Shown here piece after piece: positions 1-8,165 of a stretch of DNA of 64,000 nucleotides. The notes beneath the pieces are model-generated. The model did no database searches, had not been told where the DNA came from, and saw only the letters and a program-made list of their open reading frames with translations. Source of the stretch: Variovorax paradoxus EPS (lineage in GTDB: Bacteria; Pseudomonadota; Gammaproteobacteria; Burkholderiales; Burkholderiaceae_C); assembly GCF_000184745.1 (NCBI RefSeq), contig NC_014931.1, positions 4,774,001-4,838,000 of the forward strand. The letters are read 5' to 3'. A program made the translations under genes and the position numbers. Numbering within the stretch: the first letter of the stretch is position 1; the number at the start of each line of letters is the position of its first letter.

Positions 1-341
1 GCTTCGACAGGCTCAGCCCGAACGGTTTCTGATTCTTGGTCTATGGACCTCCAACGCTGATACCCCCAACCCGTTCACGCTGAGCTTGTCGAAGCGCCGC
101 GCAAGGCTTCGACAGGCTCAGCCCGAACGGTTTCTGATTCTTTGTCGATGGACCTCCAGCGCTGATACCCCCAACCCGTTCACGCTGAGCTTGTCGAAGC
201 GCTACGCAAGGCTTCGACAGGCTCGGCCCGAACGGTTTCTGATTCTTGGTCGATGGACCTCCAGCGCTGATACCCCCAGCCCGTTCACGCTGAGCTTGTC
301 GAAGCGCCGCGCAAGGCTTCGACAGGCTCAGCCCGAACGGT
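1..341. repeat. 105-bp tandem repeat, 3.25 copies
   Basis: The unit starting GCTTCGACAGGCTCAGCC recurs at 1, 106, 211 and 316, an exact 105-bp period. Each unit holds two inverted half-sites, GCTTCGACAGGCTCAGCC and the opposite-facing CTGAGCTTGTCGAAGC, so the array can fold into a series of hairpins. The same hairpin occurs singly at 5448-5507 and 13024-13083. It fills the space downstream of the acetate kinase gene and has no credible gene. It continues off the left edge of the window. Confidence 0.9.
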
Positions 342-382
342 TGGACTGGTTGGGCAGGGCTGGGTTCTTGTCAGGGCCTGAA

Positions 383-1582
383 TCAGCCGCCCGTGCGCAG
401 CACTTGCGCGGTGTGCCGCGCGATGACCGCCTCTTCGTCGGTGCGCAGCATCCAGGCGCTCACGGGACTCTCGGGCGTCGTGAGCCGCGCATGGCCCGCG
501 CCGTTGGCGGCCGCATCGACGTGCACGCCGAGCCAGTCGCACTCCTCGAGGATGCGCTCGCGCAACGCACTCGCGTTCTCGCCGATGCCACCCGTGAAGA
601 TCACCGCATCGACACCGCGCAGCGCCGCAGCAAGACTGCCCATGTTCTGCACGACTTGCTCGATGAAATGCGCGATCGCCTCGGCGGCTTCGGGTGCGGC
701 GGAGGCCTCGAGCTCACGCATGTCGCTCGAGACACCCGACAGGCCGAGCAACCCCGATTCGCGGAACAGCAGCGTCTCGACCTGCTCGGCCGACATGCCG
801 TGCGAGCGCATCAGGTACAGCACGACGGCCGCGTCGAGGTGCCCGCAGCGCGTGCCCATCGTCAAGCCGTCGAGTGGCGAAAAGCTCATCGTCGTCGCGA
901 CCGAGCGCCCTTGCGCCATCGCGCACATCGAGGCGCCGTTGCCCAGGTGCGCAACGATCACGCGCTTGCCAGCCAGTCCGGGCGCAAGCCGCGTGAACTG
1001 CGCAACGATCGATTCGTACGAAAGCCCGTGGAATCCGTAGCGCCTGACGCCCGCATCGTGCAAGGCGCGAGGCAACGCGAAGCGGCGGTTGACCTCGGTC
1101 TGCGTCGAATGAAAAGCCGTGTCGAAGCACGCCACCTGCGGCACGCCATCGAAAGCCTTCATGGCGGCGCGAACGCCCGCGAGGTTGTGCGGCTGGTGCA
1201 GCGGCGCAAGCGGTTCGAGCGCGGCCAGCTCGGCAAGCACCGCATCGTCGATGCGCACCGGCGCCACGAAGTTCACGCCGCCATGCACGATGCGATGGCC
1301 GACCGCGGCGATGCGGTCGCCACCGCCTTGCTGCGCATGCCATTCGAGCAGCGCCGCAAGTGCGCCCTGGTGCGAGCGCCGGTCGCCATCGAGCGCCGCG
1401 TCGTGCAGCGTGCGACCTGCCGCATCGCGCACGCGCAGCCGCGCCTTCAAGCCGGTGCCGAGCCCATCGGCCTGCCCCGACCAGCGCGCAGCCGGCAGCG
1501 CATCGCCGTCGCCGCCCGCCGCGAACAGCGCGACCTTGATCGACGACGACCCGGCGTTCAGCGTGAGCAGCGATTCGGTCAG
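383..1582 (-). CDS. ackA: Acetate kinase
   Basis: Acetate kinase of about 399 residues, the normal family length. It interconverts acetyl phosphate plus ADP with acetate plus ATP in the cytosol. The N-terminal LNAGSSSIK phosphate motif is at residues 8-16. FDTAFHST, AHLGNGAS and FTGGIGENA follow in the usual ASKHA-fold order. The reading frame is open far upstream, but homology begins at a CTG codon (1582) that overlaps the xsc stop as CTGA. No ATG, GTG or TTG lies closer to the conserved start, so CTG initiation with translational coupling to xsc is the best reading. Downstream of xsc it would turn the Xsc product acetyl phosphate into ATP. Family call is firm; the start is inferred. Confidence 0.9.
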   Translation of the reverse strand: MTESLLTLNAGSSSIKVALFAAGGDGDALPAARWSGQADGLGTGLKARLRVRDAAGRTLHDAALDGDRRSHQGALAALLEWHAQQGGGDRIAAVGHRIVHGGVNFVAPVRIDDAVLAELAALEPLAPLHQPHNLAGVRAAMKAFDGVPQVACFDTAFHSTQTEVNRRFALPRALHDAGVRRYGFHGLSYESIVAQFTRLAPGLAGKRVIVAHLGNGASMCAMAQGRSVATTMSFSPLDGLTMGTRCGHLDAAVVLYLMRSHGMSAEQVETLLFRESGLLGLSGVSSDMRELEASAAPEAAEAIAHFIEQVVQNMGSLAAALRGVDAVIFTGGIGENASALRERILEECDWLGVHVDAAANGAGHARLTTPESPVSAWMLRTDEEAVIARHTAQVLRTGG

Positions 1583-3402
1583 ACGTAGTCCTTGTACTTG
1601 TCCAGGAAGCGCACCGGCTTGGAGAGCGCGTCGCGGCGGAACGGGTCGCCCAGCTCGCGGGTGCACATGATCTCGATCACGCAGGTCTTGCCTTCGTTCA
1701 TCTGCATGTCGATGGCCTTCTTGAGCGCGGGGCCCACGTCTTCGAGCTTGTCGACCACGATGCCCTCGGCGCCCATCGCCTTGGCGATGCCCGCGAAGCT
1801 CTCGCTTTCGAGCTCGCCCGCAACGAAGCGGCGATTGTAAAAGTCGACCTGGTTCTTCTTCTCCGCGCCCCACTGGCGGTTGTGGAAGACCACGGCGGTC
1901 ACCGGAATGTCGTGGCGCACGGCCGTCATGATTTCCACCATGCTCATGCCCCAGGCGCCGTCACCGGCGTAGGCCACGGCCGGACGGTCGGGCGCGGCGC
2001 ACTTGGCGCCGATCATGGTGGGCAGCGAGTAGCCGCAGTTGCCGAAGCTCATCGGCGCGAAGAAGCTGCGCGGCTCTTCGAAGCGCAGGTAGCTGTTGGC
2101 AATGGCGTTGATGTTGCCGATGTCGGTGGAGACCATCACGCGCGGCGGCATGGCCTTCTCCAGTTCGCGCAGCACCTGGCGCGGATGCAGGTAGGTGCCG
2201 CCGGTGGGCGTCTTCTCGCCCTTGGCTTCCTCGATCGCGTCGAGGCTGAACTGGTCGCGCTCGTGGGTCCACTCGTCGAGCTCTTTTTCCCACGCGGCTT
2301 TTTCGGCCTTGATCTTGTCGGCGCGCTCGGCCTTGGTGGCGTCGCAGGCAAGCGTCTTGCCCTGCAGGCGCTTGAGCAGTTCCTTGGCGGTGGCTTTCGC
2401 ATCGCCGTGGATGCCCACGGTGATCTTCTTCACCAGCCCGAGGTTGGTGTGGTCGGCCTCGACCTGGATGATCTTCGCGTCCTTCGGCCAGTAGTCCATG
2501 CCGTGCTGCGGCAGCGTACCGAACGGGCCCATGCGCGAGCCGAGCGCGAGCACCACGTCGGCCTGCGCGATGAGCTTCATCGCGGCCTTGGAGCCCTGGT
2601 AGCCGAGCGGGCCGGCCCACAGCGGATGGCTCGCGGGGAAGGAGTCGTTGCGCAGGTAGCCGTTCGCGACCGGCGCACCCAGGCGTTCGGCGAGCGCCTG
2701 GCATTCGGCCACGGCGTCGCCCATCACCACGCCGCCGCCCGAGAGGATCACCGGGAACTTGGCCGAGGCCAGCAGTTCGACCGCGGCGTTCAGGCTGTTT
2801 TCGCCGCCCGCGCCGCGCTCCACGCGCATCGGCTTCGGGATCTCGACCGTGATCTCGCCGTAGAAGTAATCGCGCGGAATGTTGAGCTGCGTCGGGCCCA
2901 TCTCGGAGATGGCGCGGTCGAAGCAGCGCGCCGTGTACTCGGCCATGCGCTTGGGGTTGTTCACGTGGCCCTGGTACTTGGTGAACTCCTGGAACATCGG
3001 CAGCTGGTTGGCCTCCTGGAAGCCGCCGAGGCCCATGCCCATGGTGCCGGTCTCGGGCGTGATCATCACGACCGGGCTGTGCGCCCAGTAGGCGGCCGCA
3101 ATCGCGGTCACGCAATTGCTGATGCCGGGGCCGTTCTGGCCGATCACGAGGCCGTGGCGGCCGGAGACGCGCGCATAGCCGTCGGCCATGTGGGCGCCAC
3201 CCTGCTCGTGCACCACCGGAATCAGGCGGATGCCGGCGGGCGCGAAGATGTCCATCGCGTCCATGAAGGCCGAGCCCATGATGCCGAAGATGTCGGTCAC
3301 GCCGTTGGCGACCATGGTCTCGACGAAGGCCTCGGAGGGCGTCATCTTCTGCACGCCGGTGACGGCTTCGCGGGCGGGTGCTGCTGGTTTCTTCTGGCTC
3401 AT
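1579..3402 (-). CDS. xsc: Sulfoacetaldehyde acetyltransferase
   Basis: Thiamine-diphosphate enzyme of 607 residues that converts sulfoacetaldehyde plus phosphate into acetyl phosphate and sulfite, the C-S bond-breaking step of taurine, isethionate and sulfoacetate catabolism. The N-terminal PYR domain carries the HEQGGAHMADGYAR glutamate motif. The C-terminal ThDP motif starts GDGAWGM at residue 480 and ends at FHN near 508. ISEMGPTQLNIPRDYFYGE is typical of Xsc rather than acetolactate synthase. The ATG at 3402 has an AGGAGA ribosome site about nine bases upstream. The gene heads a two-gene operon with ackA and is divergent from an IclR regulator, with operator-like repeats between them. Confidence 0.96.
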   Translation of the reverse strand: MSQKKPAAPAREAVTGVQKMTPSEAFVETMVANGVTDIFGIMGSAFMDAMDIFAPAGIRLIPVVHEQGGAHMADGYARVSGRHGLVIGQNGPGISNCVTAIAAAYWAHSPVVMITPETGTMGMGLGGFQEANQLPMFQEFTKYQGHVNNPKRMAEYTARCFDRAISEMGPTQLNIPRDYFYGEITVEIPKPMRVERGAGGENSLNAAVELLASAKFPVILSGGGVVMGDAVAECQALAERLGAPVANGYLRNDSFPASHPLWAGPLGYQGSKAAMKLIAQADVVLALGSRMGPFGTLPQHGMDYWPKDAKIIQVEADHTNLGLVKKITVGIHGDAKATAKELLKRLQGKTLACDATKAERADKIKAEKAAWEKELDEWTHERDQFSLDAIEEAKGEKTPTGGTYLHPRQVLRELEKAMPPRVMVSTDIGNINAIANSYLRFEEPRSFFAPMSFGNCGYSLPTMIGAKCAAPDRPAVAYAGDGAWGMSMVEIMTAVRHDIPVTAVVFHNRQWGAEKKNQVDFYNRRFVAGELESESFAGIAKAMGAEGIVVDKLEDVGPALKKAIDMQMNEGKTCVIEIMCTRELGDPFRRDALSKPVRFLDKYKDYV

Positions 3403-3460
3403 GGAAGGCGTCTCCTGATGGGAATGGGGCGGGGTCGGGCGGGATGCCGAAGCTCGAAAG

Positions 3461-3496
3461 TCGGAACCACTTGTTCCGAATTTCTTTCCGGCGGAA
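3461..3496. promoter_or_regulatory. Probable IclR operator upstream of xsc
   Basis: TCGGAAC (3461-3467) and GTTCCGA (3473-3479) form a perfect 7-bp inverted repeat with a 5-bp spacer. A second palindrome, TTCCG-G-CGGAA, lies at 3486-3496. Related GGAAC/GTTCC repeats precede the other two IclR-linked promoters in this window (7331-7355 and 20470-20484). The position between xsc and the divergent iclR gene fits shared control. Confidence 0.65.
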
Positions 3497-3527
3497 TATA
3501 GGACGGCAATGCCTTGGCGTCAAACAA

Positions 3528-3570
3528 TTTACAAAAATCGGTACGCCTCGTCTTGTTTTTTGTAAAACAA
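3528..3570. promoter_or_regulatory. AT-rich nested inverted repeats before the IclR gene
   Basis: TTTACAAAAA (3528-3537) is perfectly inverted as TTTTTGTAAA at 3557-3566. TTGTTTT (3553-3559) is inverted as AAAACAA at 3564-3570, ending two bases before the ATG at 3573. This AT-rich patch stands out in a GC-rich region. It may hold the regulator's promoter and an autoregulatory site. No clean -35/-10 pair was assigned. Confidence 0.5.
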
Positions 3571-3572
3571 CT

Positions 3573-4415
3573 ATGATCCGCCGCATGAAGATCGTCAAAG
3601 GCCTTTCCTCCGAAGCGCGTCCGGAAGCGTCCGAACCGGCGGGCGACACGCCCACCATGCGCCTCTTCGGGCTGCTCGAAGTCATGGCCGCCAAGGATCA
3701 GCGCTACTCGCTGCAGGGCCTCGTCGAAGAGACCGGCCTGCCCAAGCCCACGTTGCACCGCATGCTGCAGCAGCTCGAAGGCGCGGGGTTGTTGCAGCGC
3801 GAAGGCGACGGGCGCCACTACGGCATCGGCACGCGGCTGCGGCGGCTGTCGGAGAACCTGCTCTTCAACGACAGCCTGCACGGCGCGCGCCACACGGTGC
3901 TTCGCCAGTTGGTCGAGGAGATCGGCGAGAGCTGCAACCTCACTTCGCTCTCGGGCAGCGAGGTCGTGTACCTGGACCGCGTGGAGACCGCCGCGCCGCT
4001 GCGCTTCTACCTGCACCCGGGCTCGCGCGTGCCGGTGCACTGCTCGGCCAGCGGCAAGATCTTTCTCTCGCAGATGAGCGCGGCGCAGCGGCGCCGGCTG
4101 CTCTCCAACGCATCGCTCGAAACGTACACGCCCAAGACGCTGACCGATCCCGAAGCGCTCGAGAAGGAAGTGCAGCGCGTGCGCAAGGACGGCTTTGCGA
4201 TCGACAACGAAGAGTTCCTGCCCGGCCTCTTGTGCATCGCCGCGCTGGTGCCTTCAGGCGACGAGGCGCCCTCGAACCTCTGCATCGCGGTGCAGGCGCC
4301 GATCATGCGGCTCGACGCGGCCAAGGCGAAGACGCTGCTGCCCGCGCTGCAACGCGCCGCGCTCGCATTGAGCCGCATCGATACCGACGCGGGCACCGAC
4401 CGTGCCACGGCCTGA
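3573..4415 (+). CDS. IclR-family transcriptional regulator (xsc-linked)
   Basis: About 280 residues with an N-terminal winged helix (MRLFGLLEVMAAKD through LPKPTLHRMLQQLEGAGLL) and a C-terminal IclR effector domain (GESCNLTSLSGSEVVYLDRVE, HCSASGKIFLS). It probably senses a sulfonate intermediate and controls the divergent xsc-ackA operon through the repeats at 3461-3496. Starts at 3573 or 3585 are both possible. Neither has a strong ribosome site, and 3573 directly follows an inverted repeat. The frame is open upstream through the operator, so longer starts are unlikely. The target is inferred from position only. Confidence 0.9.
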   Translation: MIRRMKIVKGLSSEARPEASEPAGDTPTMRLFGLLEVMAAKDQRYSLQGLVEETGLPKPTLHRMLQQLEGAGLLQREGDGRHYGIGTRLRRLSENLLFNDSLHGARHTVLRQLVEEIGESCNLTSLSGSEVVYLDRVETAAPLRFYLHPGSRVPVHCSASGKIFLSQMSAAQRRRLLSNASLETYTPKTLTDPEALEKEVQRVRKDGFAIDNEEFLPGLLCIAALVPSGDEAPSNLCIAVQAPIMRLDAAKAKTLLPALQRAALALSRIDTDAGTDRATA

Positions 4416-4442
4416 CCCCCACGTTTTTTCGAAAGCCCCACC

Positions 4443-5420
4443 GTGACCGATACCGCAGACCTGCGACCCGACCGGATGCTCAGCGTGCGCGAGGTGTTCG
4501 GCATCGACACCGACCTGCAGGTGCCCGCCTTCAGCGAGCGGGATGATCACGTGCCCGAGGTCGATGCGGTCTACCGCTTCAACCCCGACGTGACGCTCGC
4601 CATCCTCGCGGGCTTCACGCGCGACCGGCGCGTGATGGTGCAGGGCCTGCATGGCACCGGCAAGTCGACGCACATCGAGCAGGTGGCCGCACGCCTGAAC
4701 TGGCCCTGCGTGCGCCTGAACCTCGATGGCCACATCAGCCGCCTCGACCTCGTGGGCAAGGATGCGGTGGTGCTGCGCGAGGGAAAACAGGTCACCGAGT
4801 TCCAGGAAGGCATCGTGCCGTGGTCGCTGCAGCGCCCCGTGGCATTGATCTTCGATGAGTACGACGCGGGCCGGCCCGATGTGATGTTCGTCATCCAGCG
4901 CATCCTGGAGCGCGACGGCAAGTTCACGCTGATGGACCAGAACAAGGTGCTGAGGCCGCATCCGTTCTTTCGCCTGTTCGCCACCGCCAACACGGTGGGC
5001 CTGGGCAACCTCAACGGCCTATACCACGGCGCGCAGCGGCTCAACCATGCGCAGATCGACCGGTGGAACATCGTCGCCTCGCTCAACTACCTGCCGGCCG
5101 AGGAAGAAATCGCGATCGTGCAGGCGCGCGTGCCCTCGCTGGCCGACGATGCGGGCCGCAAGCTCGTCGCGGCGATGGTGGCCGTGGCCGATCTCACGCG
5201 CAAGGGCTTCGCGGCGGGCGACCTCTCCACGCTGATGTCGCCGCGCACCGTCATCACCTGGGCCGAGAACGTCGAGATCTTCAAGGACCCGGCGCTCGCG
5301 TTCCGGCTCTCGTTCGTCAACAAGTGCGACGACGCCGAGCGGCCCTTGGTCGCGGAATATTTCCAGCGCTGCTTCGACCAGGAGCTTGCGGAGTCGCACC
5401 AGTTCGGCCGTCCAGGATGA
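4443..5420 (+). CDS. cobS: CobS-like cobaltochelatase AAA+ ATPase subunit
   Basis: AAA+ ATPase of 325 residues, close to the length of CobS. Walker A is GLHGTGKST at 68-76 and Walker B is FDEYDAG at 137-143. In aerobic cobalamin synthesis CobS and CobT form the ATPase chaperone that drives cobalt insertion by CobN. The start is GTG at 4443, 27 bases after the iclR stop. A CobT-like gene follows at 5540, separated by a hairpin repeat. No cobN or other cobalamin gene is in the window, so a related MoxR/NorQ-type chaperone role on another metalloenzyme is possible. Confidence 0.85.
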   Translation: MTDTADLRPDRMLSVREVFGIDTDLQVPAFSERDDHVPEVDAVYRFNPDVTLAILAGFTRDRRVMVQGLHGTGKSTHIEQVAARLNWPCVRLNLDGHISRLDLVGKDAVVLREGKQVTEFQEGIVPWSLQRPVALIFDEYDAGRPDVMFVIQRILERDGKFTLMDQNKVLRPHPFFRLFATANTVGLGNLNGLYHGAQRLNHAQIDRWNIVASLNYLPAEEEIAIVQARVPSLADDAGRKLVAAMVAVADLTRKGFAAGDLSTLMSPRTVITWAENVEIFKDPALAFRLSFVNKCDDAERPLVAEYFQRCFDQELAESHQFGRPG

Positions 5421-5447
5421 TGCGGACTTGCTGTCGATCGACAAGAA

Positions 5448-5507
5448 CCGTTCGGGCTGAGCTTGTCGAAGCCTTGCGCGGCGCTTCGACAAGCTCAGCG
5501 TGAACGG
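5448..5507. repeat. Dispersed hairpin repeat between cobS and cobT
   Basis: Inverted arms of 25 bp at 5448-5472 and 5483-5507 differ only in the inner GGG/ACG step and share the core CTGAGCTTGTCGAAGC. It is the same element as the array at 1-341 and the copy at 13024-13083. Lying between two co-oriented genes, it could attenuate or process the cobS-cobT transcript. Confidence 0.85.
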
Positions 5508-5539
5508 CTTGGGTTTCATCTTTCTAAACACCCACTGAT

Positions 5540-7258
5540 ATGAGCGATGCCCAGCGCCGCGCGCGGCAGGAAGAGCAGGTCGCCGAACTCTGCGCGGGCG
5601 TGGTGCGGGCCTTCAGCGGCGAGCGCGACCTGCACTTTCGCGGCAAGCGCCTGCACCGCGGGCGCGTGGCGCTGCCGTGGTTCGCGCCGCATCTGCATCC
5701 CTCGGCCGACACCGACGACTTCGCCTCGTTCCGCGGCGTGGCCGATGGGCTCGCACTGCGGCTCACCGTGTCCGATGCGGCGCTGCATGAAAGCCTTCGG
5801 CCCGAAGAGCCGGTCGAACGCATGCTGTTCGAAATGCTCGAGCAGTTCCGCGTCGAAGCGCTCGCGCCCGAGGTCATGGCCGGCATGCGCCACAACCTCC
5901 GGCACCGCCACGAGCAGTGGTCGCTCGCCTTTCACCATTCGGGGCTGACCGACACCGCGCGCGGTTTGCTGCTCTATGCAGTCGCGCAGATCTGCAGAGC
6001 ACGCGTGAGCGGACAGCAGGTGGTGGAAGAAACCGAAGACATGCTCGAAGCCACGCGCTTTCACCTCGCGCCACTGATCGGCCATGCACTCGCGGGCCTG
6101 CGCCGCGACCGCGGCAACCAGGCCGCCTACGCCGTGCATGCGCTCGCCATCGCGCGCACCGTCGCCGCGATGCTGCACGAGGCTGGCGAGGAAAGCCCCG
6201 ACGCGCGCGACCCGCATGTGGATGACAAGCGCAGCGTGTTCATGCTCGTCGCCGACATGGACCGCGAGATCATCGAGCGCTTCACCACCGCCGAGTCGGG
6301 CCGCAGCGCGGTGATGGAAGAAGCCGGCGGCGCCTACCGCGTCTTCACCACCGCCTACGACCGCGAGCACGACGCCGCCGCGCTCGCGCGCAAGGAAGTG
6401 CTCGCCGACCACCGCGAAAAACTCGACCGCCGCATCGCCGCGCAGGGCGTGAACATCGCCCGCCTCGCAAGAGAACTGCGCGCGCTGCTCGCCGACCCCA
6501 CGCGCGACGGCTGGGACGGCGGGCAGGAAGAAGGGCTCATCGACGGCCGCCGCCTCGCGCAGCTCGTCGCCTCGCCGACCGAGCGACGCCTGTTCCGCAC
6601 CGAGCGCATGGAGCCGGTCGCCGACTGCATGGTGAGCTTTCTCATCGACTGCTCAGGCTCGATGAAGGAGCACGCCGAATCGGTCGCGATGATGGTCGAT
6701 GTGTTCGCGCGTGCGCTCGAACAGGCCGGCGTGACCAGCGAAGTGCTGGGCTTCACCACCGGCGCTTGGACCGGTGGACGCCCGCAGCGCGAGTGGGTTC
6801 GCGCCGGCAGGCCTTCCCATCCCGGCCGCCTCAACGAGCGCAGCCACCTCGTCTTCAAGGCCGCGGCCACGCCATGGCGCCGCGCCCGCCCGGCGATGGC
6901 CGCGCTGCTCAAAGCCGACCTGTTCCGCGAAGGCATCGACGGCGAGGCGGTCGACTGGGCCTGCCAGCGCCTGCGCCAACGCCCCGAGGCACGCAAGCTG
7001 CTGCTCGTGATTTCCGACGGCTCGCCGATGGACAGCGCCACCCATCTCGCAAACGACGCGCACTACCTCGACCACCACCTGCGCGACGTGGTCGCGCGCC
7101 AGGAGCAGCGCGGCGACATCGAGATCGCGGGCATCGGCGTCGGGCTCGACCTGAGCCCGTACTACAGCCGCAGCCATGTGCTCGACCTGGCCACGTCCAC
7201 GGGCAACACGATCTTTCGCGAAGTGATCGATTTGATGGCAGGCCGCCACCGGCGCTGA
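5540..7258 (+). CDS. cobT: CobT-like cobaltochelatase VWA subunit
   Basis: Protein of 572 residues with a CobT N-terminal domain and a C-terminal von Willebrand A domain. The MIDAS motif DCSGS begins at residue 370. The downstream segments LLLVISDGSPMD and IEIAGIGVGLDLSPYYSRS are typical of CobT. The long acidic linker common in CobT between the two domains is short here, and the protein is somewhat shorter than classical CobT. It would pair with the CobS-like ATPase to remodel a metal chelatase such as CobN, which is not in view. The ATG at 5540 is chosen from the homology start. Confidence 0.85.
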   Translation: MSDAQRRARQEEQVAELCAGVVRAFSGERDLHFRGKRLHRGRVALPWFAPHLHPSADTDDFASFRGVADGLALRLTVSDAALHESLRPEEPVERMLFEMLEQFRVEALAPEVMAGMRHNLRHRHEQWSLAFHHSGLTDTARGLLLYAVAQICRARVSGQQVVEETEDMLEATRFHLAPLIGHALAGLRRDRGNQAAYAVHALAIARTVAAMLHEAGEESPDARDPHVDDKRSVFMLVADMDREIIERFTTAESGRSAVMEEAGGAYRVFTTAYDREHDAAALARKEVLADHREKLDRRIAAQGVNIARLARELRALLADPTRDGWDGGQEEGLIDGRRLAQLVASPTERRLFRTERMEPVADCMVSFLIDCSGSMKEHAESVAMMVDVFARALEQAGVTSEVLGFTTGAWTGGRPQREWVRAGRPSHPGRLNERSHLVFKAAATPWRRARPAMAALLKADLFREGIDGEAVDWACQRLRQRPEARKLLLVISDGSPMDSATHLANDAHYLDHHLRDVVARQEQRGDIEIAGIGVGLDLSPYYSRSHVLDLATSTGNTIFREVIDLMAGRHRR

Positions 7259-7286
7259 GGCTTTTCGGATTACATCCAAGTCCCGA

Positions 7287-7355
7287 TTGACAAAGGGCAC
7301 CCATGGTTCTTACATTGGGTTTCATATCCGGGAACAGCGTTCCGATATTTGGAAC
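7287..7355 (+). promoter_or_regulatory. Promoter and IclR-type operator before the sau-like operon
   Basis: TTGACA at 7287-7292 and TACATT at 7311-7316 make a sigma-70-like pair with an 18-bp spacer. Just downstream, GGAAC (7331), GTTCC (7339) and GGAAC (7351) form alternating inverted repeats (GGAACAGCGTTCC, then GTTCC-N7-GGAAC), as expected for IclR binding. The TTG of the -35 box could be misread as a start codon. The promoter argues for starting the gene at 7371. Confidence 0.6.
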
Positions 7356-7370
7356 ACATCTGAAAGCCTC

Positions 7371-8165
7371 ATGGATTCCACGCTCGCCAAAGGTCTTGCC
7401 GCCATCGAATGGATGACCCGCCAGCAACGCCCCTGCCGTGTCACCGATCTGGCGCAAGCTTTCGGCATGGCGCGCAGCAATGCGCACCGCACGCTGCAGA
7501 CGCTTGTCGATTGCGGCTGGGCCGTGCAGGACCCGGACACCAGCGCCTACCGCCCGAGCCTGCGCCTCTTCGAATTGGGCGCGCTGGTCGGCGATGCGGC
7601 CGATGTTGGCGCGCTGCTGCGGCCGCACCTGGCGGCGCTCGCGCAGCAAACGGGCGAAACCATTCACTTCGCCGTGCTCGACGGCGCGGAGATCGTCTAC
7701 CTCGACAAGTTCGACAGCCCGTTGCCGGTGGCCGCCTACTCGCGCATCGGCGGCCGGGCACCGGCCTACTGCGTGGCATCGGGTAAGGCGTTGCTGGCCG
7801 CAGTGGCGCCCAATGCGCCCGCGCTGCACGAGCGCTTCGGCACGCTGGCCGCCCACACGAAGAACAGCATCACCGACTTCGATGCACTCCTTCTCGAACT
7901 CGAACGCACGCGCACGCGCGGCTACGCGGAGAACCGCGAGGAATGGCGCCTGGGCGTCTGCGGCCTCGGCGTTCCGGTGTTCAACGCACGCGGCGAAGCG
8001 GTCGCAGCCGTCGGCATGAGCGTGCCCTCGATCCGCTTCGCGCGCACGCAGGCGCGGGGCCTGGCCGACCGCCTCATGGCCTGCGCGCGCGATGCGAGCG
8101 TGACGCTGGGCTACCGCGCGAGCGCGCCGCCGACATCCACCACAAAGAGAAGGAGATCCGAATGA
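7371..8165 (+). CDS. IclR-family transcriptional regulator (sau operon)
   Basis: IclR regulator of 264 residues when started at ATG 7371. The N-terminal winged helix spans LAKGLAAIEWMTR to AFGMARSNAHRTLQTLVDCG. The C-terminal effector domain carries GETIHFAVLDGAEIVYLDKFD and AYCVASGKALLAA. The gene is first in a run of five tightly packed genes (regulator, binding protein, SauS-like, SauT-like, TauE-like), and its stop overlaps the next start as ATGA. It probably controls this operon, and itself, through the GGAAC/GTTCC repeats upstream. It is a candidate SauR analogue. The ligand is unknown. Confidence 0.9.
   Translation: MDSTLAKGLAAIEWMTRQQRPCRVTDLAQAFGMARSNAHRTLQTLVDCGWAVQDPDTSAYRPSLRLFELGALVGDAADVGALLRPHLAALAQQTGETIHFAVLDGAEIVYLDKFDSPLPVAAYSRIGGRAPAYCVASGKALLAAVAPNAPALHERFGTLAAHTKNSITDFDALLLELERTRTRGYAENREEWRLGVCGLGVPVFNARGEAVAAVGMSVPSIRFARTQARGLADRLMACARDASVTLGYRASAPPTSTTKRRRSE

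Noticed and set aside
1..341. A CRISPR array
   Set aside because: The whole 105-bp unit repeats with no variable spacers and no cas genes are present.
86..1588. A 500-codon plus-strand frame across the tandem repeat and ackA
   Set aside because: It reads Arg/Ala-rich nonsense antisense to acetate kinase and begins inside the repeat array. High GC keeps opposite frames open.
7287..7370. A longer IclR gene starting at TTG 7287
   Set aside because: The TTG is the start of a TTGACA -35 box and the extra residues cover the promoter and operator. Family homology begins at 7371.
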